Shown one piece after another: positions 32,780-42,105 of a stretch of 64,000 bases of DNA. The notes under the pieces are model-generated. The model saw only the letters and a list, made by a program, of their open reading frames with translations. It was not told the origin of the DNA and made no database searches. Location of the stretch: the NCBI RefSeq assembly GCF_017921895.1, contig NZ_JAFIDN010000006.1, positions 1 to 64,000 of the forward strand, written 5' to 3'. Each line of letters starts with the position of its first letter. The stretch's first letter is position 1. The position numbers and the translations under genes were made by a program. The DNA comes from Natronogracilivirga saccharolytica. Its GTDB lineage: Bacteria; Bacteroidota; Rhodothermia; Balneolales; Natronogracilivirgulaceae.

Positions 32780-34039
32780 ATGAGCGAAGCAAGCGAAAGT
32801 ACTGCACTTTTTACCAATGATGCCATTGTATTTGGTATTCTGGCAAGTATTCTGGCCGTCATTTTTGTCTCCCAGCGAAGCGAACATCCTTTTCTCAAAA
32901 AATTCTACACCTACGTCCCCTCGCTGCTGCTGTGCTACTTCATCCCGTCCATATTCAATACCCTCGGAATCATCGACGGACAGGAATCGGACCTGTATTA
33001 TGTGGCCTCCCGGTACCTGCTTCCCACCAGCCTTGTCCTTCTTACTCTGAGCATCGATTTGAAGGGTGTTGTGCAGCTCGGACCGAAAGCCATTATCATG
33101 TTTCTTGCCGGAACGACCGGTATTGTGATCGGCGGACCTCTTGCTATTCTGATCGTATCCAGCTTTGCACCTGAACTGGTCGGCGGCGCCGGTCCCGATG
33201 CCGTATGGCGTGGTCTGGCTACCGTTGCCGGAAGCTGGATCGGCGGGGGTGCCAATCAGGCAGGGATGCTGGAAATTTTCGGCGCCAGCCCGGATCTGTT
33301 TGCCGCAATGGTCACCGTGGATGTCATCATCGCCAATATCTGGCTTGCTTTTCTGCTGTTCGGAGCCGGCATTGCACCCCGCATTGACCGGATTTTCAAA
33401 GGAGATACCAGTGCTATTGAGCATCTGCGCAAAAAAGTTGAAAACTATCGCCTGAGCATTGCCAAAATGCCGGCACTGCCCGATACCATGGCCATTATCG
33501 GAATCGGCTTCGGAATGACGGCGATCGCCCATCTGGGTGCCGATAACATCACCCCCTGGATTACCGAAAACTTCCCGAACCTGGACCGCCTGAGTCTGAC
33601 GTCTCCGTTTTTCTGGCTGATCAGCATCGCAACGGCCCTTGGCCTGACACTCTCCTTTACCCGTGCCCGTAAACTCGAGGGCGTTGGAGCATCCCGGATC
33701 GGCAGTCTGCTTCTTTACGTACTGGTCGCAACCATCGGCATGCGCATGGATATCATGGCCATATTCCAGAACCCCGGCTATTTCCTGATCGGATTCATCT
33801 GGATGCTGTGCCATGTCATCATTCTTCTGACGGTTGCCAAAATCATCAAAGCACCTTTCTTTTTTGTTGCCGTGGGCAGTCAGGCCAATGTCGGCGGAGC
33901 CGCATCCGCCCCGATTGTTGCCTCTGCCTTCCATCCGGCACTGGCTCCGGTCGGAGTGCTGCTGGCCGTGGTCGGCTATGCACTTGGTACGTATGCCGCC
34001 TGGTTCTGTGGCATTCTGATGAGCGTAGTGGCGCCCTGA
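32780..34039 (+). CDS. DUF819 family integral membrane protein
   Basis: 419 aa, about 11-12 hydrophobic helices. DUF819 (YjcL-type) proteins look like secondary transporters; substrates are not established. Typical glycine-rich segments are TVAGSWIGGGANQAGMLEIF near 149-168 and VGSQANVGGAASAPIVASAF near 365-384, which are the two pseudo-repeated re-entrant-like regions of the family. Standalone gene: 174 bp after the small membrane protein and 320 bp before susC. Confidence 0.85.
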   Translation: MSEASESTALFTNDAIVFGILASILAVIFVSQRSEHPFLKKFYTYVPSLLLCYFIPSIFNTLGIIDGQESDLYYVASRYLLPTSLVLLTLSIDLKGVVQLGPKAIIMFLAGTTGIVIGGPLAILIVSSFAPELVGGAGPDAVWRGLATVAGSWIGGGANQAGMLEIFGASPDLFAAMVTVDVIIANIWLAFLLFGAGIAPRIDRIFKGDTSAIEHLRKKVENYRLSIAKMPALPDTMAIIGIGFGMTAIAHLGADNITPWITENFPNLDRLSLTSPFFWLISIATALGLTLSFTRARKLEGVGASRIGSLLLYVLVATIGMRMDIMAIFQNPGYFLIGFIWMLCHVIILLTVAKIIKAPFFFVAVGSQANVGGAASAPIVASAFHPALAPVGVLLAVVGYALGTYAAWFCGILMSVVAP

Positions 34040-34359
34040 TCTTCAGCAAGGCAACGTTTAACAACTTCGTCAGGTTGAAAAAAAGAAACTGTCCGGCCCT
34101 CACCGGATAATGTAAAAATCGCATGTTCTGTCCAACTCCGGCAAATTCTGCGTCCCGAAAGACCGTGACTTGCAACTATGTTGCGCAAAATATTCAACTT
34201 GTCGCTAATTAATATTTGATATTCATCATAATTATTAAGTTATTTTTTCCTTGATTTGCGAATAAGTAAAGATACTGCCTCTGCGGCTTTATCTTTATTT
34301 GTTTACGTAAATCGAATTAATAATAATCCTGTCGAATTCAAACCTAAGAACGGGGTAAC
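34040..34359 (+). other. AT-rich region upstream of susC
   Basis: 320 bp without a gene. The second half is very AT-rich and likely holds the SusC/SusD promoter and a long 5' untranslated region. Fragments such as TAATATTTG (34207-34218 region) and TATCTTTA (about 34310) resemble the TAnnTTTG box imperfectly. No anti-sigma/sigma pair or other regulator is adjacent, so control of the pair is not visible here. Confidence 0.4.
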
Positions 34360-37300
34360 ATGAAACAAAAATACACAATGTTCTTTATGACCTTGTTCCT
34401 GCTGGCTTTTAGCTATCAGGCACAGGGACAAACAATAAGCGGAACCGTTACCGATGCTGAAGACGGTGAAAGACTTTCAGGGGTAAACGTACTTGCCGAA
34501 GGTACCACAACCGGAGCGGTAACGGACCTGGATGGTGAATACACCATAGATGTTCCGGATGATGCCACGCATCTGGTTTTCAGTTATCTGGGATACAGCA
34601 CCCAGAGAGTAGCCATTGACGGACGTACAACCATAGACCTTGAAATGAGTCCGGACCTGGTCGAACTTGACGACCTGGTAGTAACCGCTCTCGGACTCGA
34701 GGCCGACCGCCGCTCTCTGGGATACGCTATTCAGTCGGTACAGGCCGAAGATATTGCCGCCACCCGGCAAATCAGCGTCAGCGATGCTCTCAGCAGCCAG
34801 TATTCCGGCGTTGAAGTTCGCAGCCAGGCCGGTGTTCCCGGAGCCGCAAGCTCGGTAAACATCCGTGGACGCGCCTCACTGCTGGGCAGCAACGAACCGC
34901 TTTATGTGGTTGATGGTATCCCCGTAAGCAATGCATTCAATACCACGGTAACCTTCAGTTCCGTGGATGCTTCAAACCGTGCCGTTGACATCAACCCGGA
35001 TGATATCCAGTCAATGACTGTACTGAAAGGTCCTGCAGCGGCCGCTCTGTATGGCATTGACGCCGCCAACGGTGCCATCATTATTGAAACGAAGCGTGGA
35101 CCTGACGGCGACCAGCCAAGTACTCAAATAGACGTTTCAAGCCGGGTTGGTTTCACCCAGGTGAGTCAGCTCTATGAAGTTCAGAGTCAGTACGGGCCGG
35201 GTACCGATGGCAATCTTGCCCTCACCTCACCAGCCCACTGGGGTCCGCATGTCAGTGAATTGAGTTACGACGGAGACGAGAGCAGCAACTATCATGTCAG
35301 AGGAAACCCGGTACTGGCCGACGATCCCAGTGCAACCGGAGAACCTGTCGAGACCTATGACAACATGGATGCTTTTTTCGATACCGGTATGAGTATCGCA
35401 AACCAGGTGAGCATTTCAACCGGAACCCGGGACAGGAATCTGTTTTTCTCGTTTGGAAGAAGCGATGAAGACGGATTTATTCCGAAGACCTATTTCAAGC
35501 GAAATTCGGTGCGCTTGAATGGTGATGCCTATCTGACCGAACGCCTGCGCATTTCCGGGCGTGCCAATTACGTCAACTCGCAGGGCCGGCGTGCTGGCAG
35601 GGGATCCAATTTCACGAGCATGATGATCCCGCTCACCCGGACCAATCCCGTCATGGATCTCACTTATGGCACCAGCGATCCGGCAAATGATGTATTTGCC
35701 TACGAAAATCCCGACGGATCGGCCCGTACTCACCAGGGCCGCAGTGCAACCGAAGCCGGTGGTTTTAATCTGTCCCGCGGACCGGACAGTCCCTTCTGGA
35801 CAATCAACAACAACGTCTACCGGGACGAGGTCAACCGTTTCATCGGTAATGCCATGGTTTCCTATGATGTCACATCCTGGCTTAATGCTTCCTACCGCCT
35901 GGGTATCGACACCTATTCCGACCGAAGACGGCATAATTTTGATCTCGGATCCAGTGGCGGGGACGGCCGTGAAGGCCGTCTGTTTGAGGAGACCTACACG
36001 GTTCGCAACCTCAACTCCGACTTCCTGCTGACCTACCAGGAGTCATTTGACAATGACTTTGAGCTTCAGATCATAGCCGGTCACAACTACCGGACAGACA
36101 ACTCCAACCGGCTTTACTTCTCCGGACGCGGATTTGAGCAGCGCGGCTTGTTCCACATCAGCAATGTAAGCCAGGAACCGGATGTCCAGCACAGTACAAA
36201 CCCGCGTGAGCTGGTTTCGGTCTTTGGTAACGCGAATATCAACTACCGGGATCTGATCTATCTGGATATTACCGGCCGGAATGACTGGTCTTCCACGCTC
36301 GACGGACGCTCGTTCTTCTATCCGGCAGCCAGTCTTGCTTTTGTGTTCTCCGAAGCACTTGGTATAGACGAGGGATTCATGACCTTTGGTCAGCTTCGTC
36401 TTTCCTATGCCAACGTGGGTAATGATGCGCCGCTGTTTGCTACGAACTCCTACTTTGTCACCTCGAGTACGGGTATGAGCTACGGTAACAGCTTCTCTTT
36501 CCCCTATCAGGGTGTTGTAGGTACAACGGCCAGCCAGAACATCGGCAATCCTGATATCGAGCCGGAATCCAATACGACCTATGAGATTGGCGCCGACTTG
36601 CGCTTCTGGGACAACAGGCTCCGGATGGATATCACTTATTACTATTCCCGCAACCGGGATCAGATATTCAACGTGCCCATTCCCGCCTCTTCCGGTTACA
36701 ACAGCTACCTGCTGAATGCCGGTGAGCTTGAAAACCAGGGGATCGAAGTTCAGCTGAACATCACCCCGGTTACCACACGTGATCTGAGATGGGATGCTAC
36801 TTTCAACTTCTCCAGAAACCGCAACGAAGTAGTTGAGCTTACCGATGGTGTAGATCAGATTGATCTTGGCGGCGTTGGCGGCAACATCGTACCGCGGCTC
36901 CTGCCCGGCGAAGCCTACGGTACCTTCTACGGAATCGGCTGGCAGCGTGATGATGCCGGAAACAAGATCATAAATGATGATCCCGAGAGCAGCCTTTACG
37001 GCTTTCCGATGGCAACTTCGGAACAGATCAAACTGGGTGATCCCAATCCTGATTTCACAGTTGGTGTGCGTAATACCGTTTCCTACCGGAATATCCGGCT
37101 TACCGCACTCGTTGACTTCCGCTACGGCGGTGATGTCTGGAACGGCACGGAAGCCGTGATGCGTCACAACGGCCAGTCTGCCGTTACTGAGAACCGTGGA
37201 GAAACCAAGGTTTTTGAGGGAGTTAAAGCTTCTGACGGCTCTCCGAATGATATTGAAGCCACCATTACCCAGGCGTACTATCAGAACCTGGAGGGGTACT

Positions 37301-37578
37301 TCAATGTGAATGAGCCTTTTGTAGAGGACGGTTCCTGGATTCGGTTAAGAGATGTCACACTCTCCTACTCGCTCTCTCCAAGCCTTACAGATGCCATTGG
37401 CCTGGGTTCAGCTACCCTCTCCCTCTGGGGAAGAAACCTGCTGCTGATCACAGATTACAGCGGTATTGATCCGGACACCAACCTGTACGGTATGGGAGAC
37501 GGAGCTTCCATGGGTCTTGATTACTACAACAACCCTGGCGGACGCAGTTTTGGCGTTGAAGTCCAGTTCTCATTGTAA
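34360..37578 (+). CDS. SusC/RagA-type TonB-linked outer-membrane transporter
   Basis: 1072 aa. Signal peptide about 1-23 (ends YQAQGQ), a carboxypeptidase-regulatory-like beta domain about 24-105 (ISGTVTDAEDGERLSGVNV), then the plug with NEPLYVVDGIPV, and a 22-strand TonB-dependent barrel ending in an aromatic/hydrophobic C-terminus (GVEVQFSL). It imports an oligomer, glycan or peptide, together with the SusD-like lipoprotein 36 bp downstream. No glycoside hydrolase, sulfatase or sensor is adjacent, so no substrate can be suggested; the convergent M14 peptidase is only a hint. Confidence 0.95.
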   Translation: MKQKYTMFFMTLFLLAFSYQAQGQTISGTVTDAEDGERLSGVNVLAEGTTTGAVTDLDGEYTIDVPDDATHLVFSYLGYSTQRVAIDGRTTIDLEMSPDLVELDDLVVTALGLEADRRSLGYAIQSVQAEDIAATRQISVSDALSSQYSGVEVRSQAGVPGAASSVNIRGRASLLGSNEPLYVVDGIPVSNAFNTTVTFSSVDASNRAVDINPDDIQSMTVLKGPAAAALYGIDAANGAIIIETKRGPDGDQPSTQIDVSSRVGFTQVSQLYEVQSQYGPGTDGNLALTSPAHWGPHVSELSYDGDESSNYHVRGNPVLADDPSATGEPVETYDNMDAFFDTGMSIANQVSISTGTRDRNLFFSFGRSDEDGFIPKTYFKRNSVRLNGDAYLTERLRISGRANYVNSQGRRAGRGSNFTSMMIPLTRTNPVMDLTYGTSDPANDVFAYENPDGSARTHQGRSATEAGGFNLSRGPDSPFWTINNNVYRDEVNRFIGNAMVSYDVTSWLNASYRLGIDTYSDRRRHNFDLGSSGGDGREGRLFEETYTVRNLNSDFLLTYQESFDNDFELQIIAGHNYRTDNSNRLYFSGRGFEQRGLFHISNVSQEPDVQHSTNPRELVSVFGNANINYRDLIYLDITGRNDWSSTLDGRSFFYPAASLAFVFSEALGIDEGFMTFGQLRLSYANVGNDAPLFATNSYFVTSSTGMSYGNSFSFPYQGVVGTTASQNIGNPDIEPESNTTYEIGADLRFWDNRLRMDITYYYSRNRDQIFNVPIPASSGYNSYLLNAGELENQGIEVQLNITPVTTRDLRWDATFNFSRNRNEVVELTDGVDQIDLGGVGGNIVPRLLPGEAYGTFYGIGWQRDDAGNKIINDDPESSLYGFPMATSEQIKLGDPNPDFTVGVRNTVSYRNIRLTALVDFRYGGDVWNGTEAVMRHNGQSAVTENRGETKVFEGVKASDGSPNDIEATITQAYYQNLEGYFNVNEPFVEDGSWIRLRDVTLSYSLSPSLTDAIGLGSATLSLWGRNLLLITDYSGIDPDTNLYGMGDGASMGLDYYNNPGGRSFGVEVQFSL

Positions 37579-37614
37579 GCCGGATAAAACATTTTAACTC
37601 ATACGATTTTGATT

Positions 37615-39018
37615 ATGATCAAAAAAATCTATCTCACAAGCATGGTAGGACTGCTGATGTTTGCATTAAGTGCATGCGAAATCAGTTCCACCAATGAAAA
37701 CCCGAATCAGGCGACAGAGACCGGGATAAACAATCTTTTGCCGCATGCCCAGGTAAATCTTGCCTACGGGCTGGGTGGTGACATATCACAGTACAATGCC
37801 GTGATGATGCAGCAAATGGCGGGTACCAACCGCGAGCACACCAACATCGCCCGTTATAACTTCAGCAGTGCCAGGTCCGAAACCGCATGGAACTCCAATC
37901 TCTACGGAGGATCCATGAATGATCTTCATCTGGTGAAAAACCGGGCGGAAGAAGGCGAGTACTGGCACCATCTTGGGGTGGCCCAGATACTGATGGCCAA
38001 TGCACTCGGCAACGTGGTCGCGCTCTGGAACGATGCGCCCTATTCCGAGGCTTTCCAGGGTGTGGACAACCGCCGGCCTGTTTATGATGATGCCGAGGAG
38101 CTTTATGGTGTTGTTCAGGACCTTCTTTCCGATGGTGTTGAAAACATGCAGCGTGATGTAACGCCGCTGACCGAACTTGGCGGTGCCGATCTGATTTACG
38201 GCGGCAATACCGAGCTGTGGATCATGGCTGCTCATGCACTGAGTGCACGGTTCCACAATCACCGAAGCAAGGTCGACCCGGAAGGATCCGCCCAGGACGT
38301 GCTCGACGCCATCGCAAACGGCACATTTGCCAGTTCCGATGACAACATGGATATGGCGTTCGGCACTGAAAACCAGCAGGCCAACCCGTGGAGGAACCAC
38401 AAGCTCAGTACGTTTGAGGATAACACCCGCATGGGTGAGCATTTTGTTGACCTGCTGATATCGATTGATGACCCGAGACTGCCTCACTACGCTGCCGAGA
38501 ACAGTGACGGTGAGTTCCGGGGTCAGACAGCCGGAGTTTCGGGCGACGAAGACGGGCTGATCTCGGATCTTGGTCCCTATTACAACAGGCCGGAAGCACC
38601 CTTCCACTTTATCACCTATACCGAAGTGAAGTTTCTCGAAGCGGAGGCTCACTACCGGCTTGGTGAATATGGTCCGGCTGCGGATGCCATGAATGAAGCC
38701 ATTATCTCATCACTTGAGCTTGTAACCGGTGAAGCAGATGAAGACTATGTCGCTGAACAGGCATCCGAAACGGCTGCATCGCTTGAGGATGGCGAGGGCC
38801 TGGCCCGGCTGATGACTCACAAGCATGTTGCCCTTTTCCTTCAGCCTGAAATTTTTACTGACTGGAGACGTACGGGAATTCCGGAACTTGAAATAGCAGA
38901 AAACTCAGTTATCAACGAAATACCAAGACGCTGGCCATACGCACAGGCTGAGTTGAACACGAATCCAAATGCTCCTGAAGGTGTGAGCCTCACCGACCGT
39001 GTCTGGTGGGATCAGTAA
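37615..39018 (+). CDS. SusD/RagB-type outer-membrane lipoprotein
   Basis: 467 aa from ATG 37615 with lipobox ALSAC (Cys21). It follows the SusD-like pattern of helical TPR-type units (for example HHLGVAQILMANALGNVVALW and FHFITYTEVKFLEAEAHYRL) that cap the SusC barrel and bind the substrate at the cell surface. Length and the NPNQAT opening fit the SusD-like_2 subgroup. It is 36 bp after susC and is followed by a good terminator at 39077-39113. Confidence 0.93.
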   Translation: MIKKIYLTSMVGLLMFALSACEISSTNENPNQATETGINNLLPHAQVNLAYGLGGDISQYNAVMMQQMAGTNREHTNIARYNFSSARSETAWNSNLYGGSMNDLHLVKNRAEEGEYWHHLGVAQILMANALGNVVALWNDAPYSEAFQGVDNRRPVYDDAEELYGVVQDLLSDGVENMQRDVTPLTELGGADLIYGGNTELWIMAAHALSARFHNHRSKVDPEGSAQDVLDAIANGTFASSDDNMDMAFGTENQQANPWRNHKLSTFEDNTRMGEHFVDLLISIDDPRLPHYAAENSDGEFRGQTAGVSGDEDGLISDLGPYYNRPEAPFHFITYTEVKFLEAEAHYRLGEYGPAADAMNEAIISSLELVTGEADEDYVAEQASETAASLEDGEGLARLMTHKHVALFLQPEIFTDWRRTGIPELEIAENSVINEIPRRWPYAQAELNTNPNAPEGVSLTDRVWWDQ

Positions 39019-39076
39019 CCACATAACCCCGGGATTTCCCCATAAGACAGTGGTATAAAATCCACTGCCCTCATAA

Positions 39077-39113
39077 AAGGGAGCTTCGCGCATAAAGCGG
39101 AGCTCCTTTTTTT
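39077..39113 (+). terminator. Rho-independent terminator after SusC/SusD
   Basis: The hairpin AGGGAGCTTCGC / GCGGAGCTCCTT with a short loop is followed by seven T. It ends the susC-susD transcript and lies before the convergent peptidase gene. Confidence 0.85.
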
Positions 39114-39133
39114 ATGTCTGGAAAATCCGGACA

Positions 39134-41917
39134 TCACCGTGCAATCCACGCCTGGAATACCGCATTGGAAAACAGCAACTGTCCGTTTCGCCAGAAACCC
39201 CGGAAAAGCGGATTGTCGGCCAGAATCACCAACTGTCCCTGCCCCATGCTGACGGTTCCCGCCATGAGCGAGCCGTTCACAACCGCACCGGTTTGGGATC
39301 CGGCCCAGCCGCCAAGCAAAGCATTATCTTCCGGAAGCACACCTACATTCCAGCCGTCCTCAAGCAGTTCCGGCACGGACAGTCCGCGCTTCAGCGTAGC
39401 ATAGCTCTCACCCAGACCATACGCCAGCGGGTGGCTGTCATCCAGTTCAACCCGGTAGACCACACCGCTGATCTGTCTGCTGAGGGCATCCCTGCGCCGG
39501 TCTTCAAACCGCCTTCGAAGCTCCGGCTGAGCATCATCCTGCCCGGAAACTTCCGACCGCCCCTCCGGCTCCGTCTCTCGAACAGTTATCCGGCTGTCTT
39601 CCTTTTCTGATAGTATACGTGCAACACCTGAATAAGCTATAAGCCGGCCTCCCTCACGAACCCACGACATAACGCGGTCCCAGTCCGCCTCATCCCATCC
39701 CTCATACGAACCGTCCGGTAGGATAAGCAGATTGTAGTCATCCAGAGGAAAGGATGCCAGGCGATGGGAGTCAAAAACAGCCAGCGGATAATCCAGGAGG
39801 TAATCAAAATAATGTCGGATTTCGCCCAGCTGACCGGCATTGATATCCCGTCCTGCAGGAACAGCCGCAGTCGGTTTGTTCATAGGATGTATCCTTGGTG
39901 AGCCGAGGTCCGCACCGCTGTCGGTCCTGCCGGTATGCAGCTCTGCCACGCGCCGGTTGTGTTTTGCGGCCATATCATCCAGAATTCCCGAAATCCGGTC
40001 TTCAATATGACGATTTGACCTGCGGGTAATCACCATCGAGCCGGGCGGATAGACCCGCCCGTCCGCAGTAAACGAACTTTCCGTGACACGCATCCGCACA
40101 TCCCGCTGAAGCAGGTCCGCGGCAAATGCGGCATCCCGGACATCCCCCCACTCAAACACCCATGCATAAGCCGTATCGCTCTCCAGGGGGATATAGCCTG
40201 ATGCATGCTCAGATCGTACAGCGTCATCGCTGCTGCCTTCCGGGGTCGTCCCGCCAGCACTCCCGCCGCTGTAATCGCGCGATATGCGAACCCTGTCCTC
40301 TACTGCCCACGCTTCCAGGCCATACGCATAGGGCAGCGCCCATGCGGTGATGTCGTACGTATTGGAATCCGCCAGCACTTCTGAGGGATCCGGATCAAAC
40401 AGAACATGAGCAAGCACCGATTTGGGCTGCTGCATCGGAATGACGATGTCCCCTTCCATCGTCCGCCGCTGCTGCTGTTCGCCGGACAAGTAGTGCCGGC
40501 CCTGCATCCGCCGGTCAGGCTCTGCCGGAAAATAGCGGATCTCCTGGCGGTCCAGATATCCCAAAAGTGCTGTCAGCCTGTCGCGGTTGTTTTCCCCGCT
40601 GATCACAAAAGAAGCGTAACGACCATCCGGTTCGTCTTCGGACGCACGAAAGTACTCATGAAACTCCCGGATCAGCCGCTCGCTGTTTTGCGCGGTCACT
40701 TCGACGGTGGAAAGCCCGGCTTCGTGATGATTCCGGATGCGGTCGGAAAGTGTAAGCGTATCGCCATGCTCATCAATCATTTTGGTTCCGGCCCGGCTGT
40801 GCCCCATCTGTTCATACGTCATGCCGATGGCGCCGTTGAAAGTAGGCCAGGTGTCACCGAATCCGGGGTAAAACAGATCAAAAATCTCCCCTGTGAAATA
40901 GCGTTCGGACCGTTCATCAAAACGCTGCGCATGATTCTGGCCGATTTTTTCCTGAAACTCCCTTTGCCAGGGGGTGATGGTCGAATGATACGGCTCGGCG
41001 GCCGGAGGGAAATAGTAGTCGTTGGTAAACATCTCGTGGAAATCGGCATGGACGTGCGGCATCCAGAGGTGGTAAAAAGCTGCTCGCTGACTGCTCTCCT
41101 GCTGAGTCTGCCAGGCCCAGTCACGGTTGAGGTCAAAATAGTAATGGTTGGAGCGGGAGCCCGGCCAGGGCTCGTTGTGCTCCCGTGTTTCCAGGCGGGG
41201 ATCAGGCCGGCGGCCCTGCGTCTGCTCAAACCAGCTTACGTACCGCTCCCTGCCGTCGGGATTCAGCACCGGATCGATGATGACCACCGTTTCTTCAAGC
41301 CAGCCTGCAATGTCGTCATCTCCGTTTTCATTGTCACCGGCATTTGCCGCCCCTTTCGCAAGGGCAAAAAGTGTCTGCATCGCTGCTTCGGGACTGGACG
41401 ATTCATTTCCGTGAATGCCATAGCTCAGCCATGCGATCGCCGCCGTCCGGCCTTCCACATCACCGCTTTTCAGTCCGGCCATCCGCCTGTTATTGACCCA
41501 AATTGAATCCAGCCCCTCAATATTTTCACGGGAGCTGACGATTACGGCAAAAAGCGGGCGGCCGAGATAGCTTTCACCATAATCCCTCCATTCAACATAC
41601 GGACTGTTCTCAGCGACATGCCGGAAATAGGCGCTGATTTCGTGATGACGGGAAAACCGTTCGCCCGGTTCAAAACCAAGATATGAAGCGGGTGACAAAA
41701 TGGTCTCCGTGGCAACTGCCGTTTCATCGGAGTTTTCAACCGAAGAGGCAGAAGCCCTTTCATCAGCGGATGCAGTCTCACCGGCAGATTCGGCTGTAGC
41801 AGCTGATGTATTCTCACCGTCGGATGCCGCTGAGGCTGTGAATGCGGGAGAAGCAGCCACTGCTGCGGATATGATTACTGTGGTGCACAGAAGTATTGCG
41901 ATCGAACGAAAGTACAT
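39134..41917 (-). CDS. Secreted M14-family zinc carboxypeptidase
   Basis: 927 aa. Signal peptide about 1-30. Residues about 30-72 are an Ala/Ser/Glu-rich low-complexity linker. The M14 domain (about 80-440) has HxxE in YGIHGNESS (His169, Glu172), NPDGRERY, DLNRDW and the third zinc His in the HVHADFHEM segment; a Glu in TVEVTAQ is the candidate catalytic acid. The C-terminal half (about 480-927) is mostly beta and ends with a glutamine-amidotransferase-like fold region (YNLLILPDGSYEG), as seen in long M14 proteins of this group. It probably trims peptides outside the cytoplasm. It converges with the SusC/SusD pair and follows addA by 188 bp. Confidence 0.85.
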   Translation of the reverse strand: MYFRSIAILLCTTVIISAAVAASPAFTASAASDGENTSAATAESAGETASADERASASSVENSDETAVATETILSPASYLGFEPGERFSRHHEISAYFRHVAENSPYVEWRDYGESYLGRPLFAVIVSSRENIEGLDSIWVNNRRMAGLKSGDVEGRTAAIAWLSYGIHGNESSSPEAAMQTLFALAKGAANAGDNENGDDDIAGWLEETVVIIDPVLNPDGRERYVSWFEQTQGRRPDPRLETREHNEPWPGSRSNHYYFDLNRDWAWQTQQESSQRAAFYHLWMPHVHADFHEMFTNDYYFPPAAEPYHSTITPWQREFQEKIGQNHAQRFDERSERYFTGEIFDLFYPGFGDTWPTFNGAIGMTYEQMGHSRAGTKMIDEHGDTLTLSDRIRNHHEAGLSTVEVTAQNSERLIREFHEYFRASEDEPDGRYASFVISGENNRDRLTALLGYLDRQEIRYFPAEPDRRMQGRHYLSGEQQQRRTMEGDIVIPMQQPKSVLAHVLFDPDPSEVLADSNTYDITAWALPYAYGLEAWAVEDRVRISRDYSGGSAGGTTPEGSSDDAVRSEHASGYIPLESDTAYAWVFEWGDVRDAAFAADLLQRDVRMRVTESSFTADGRVYPPGSMVITRRSNRHIEDRISGILDDMAAKHNRRVAELHTGRTDSGADLGSPRIHPMNKPTAAVPAGRDINAGQLGEIRHYFDYLLDYPLAVFDSHRLASFPLDDYNLLILPDGSYEGWDEADWDRVMSWVREGGRLIAYSGVARILSEKEDSRITVRETEPEGRSEVSGQDDAQPELRRRFEDRRRDALSRQISGVVYRVELDDSHPLAYGLGESYATLKRGLSVPELLEDGWNVGVLPEDNALLGGWAGSQTGAVVNGSLMAGTVSMGQGQLVILADNPLFRGFWRNGQLLFSNAVFQAWIAR

Positions 41918-42021
41918 GGGAAAAGGCTGGATTCGTAAATTATTTCTGATTGGGAGTCACCTCAGTGGGTGTCACCCCTGCCGCAGCCACTGGTTTTCAG
42001 TGTCTGCGGGATGTGACGGGC

Positions 42022-42045
42022 AACAGCCGGACATGCCCGGCTGTT
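42022..42045. terminator. Hairpin downstream of addA
   Basis: AACAGCCGG (42022-42030) pairs perfectly with CCGGCTGTT (42037-42045) around a six-base loop, 61 bp past the addA stop on the minus strand. No T-run follows in either direction, so its strength as terminator is uncertain. Confidence 0.4.
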
Positions 42046-42105
42046 TGACAAGGGGAAAAGATACGAAAAAATTGGATTCTGCCCGTTTTATCGCTGCAGA
42101 GCAGA

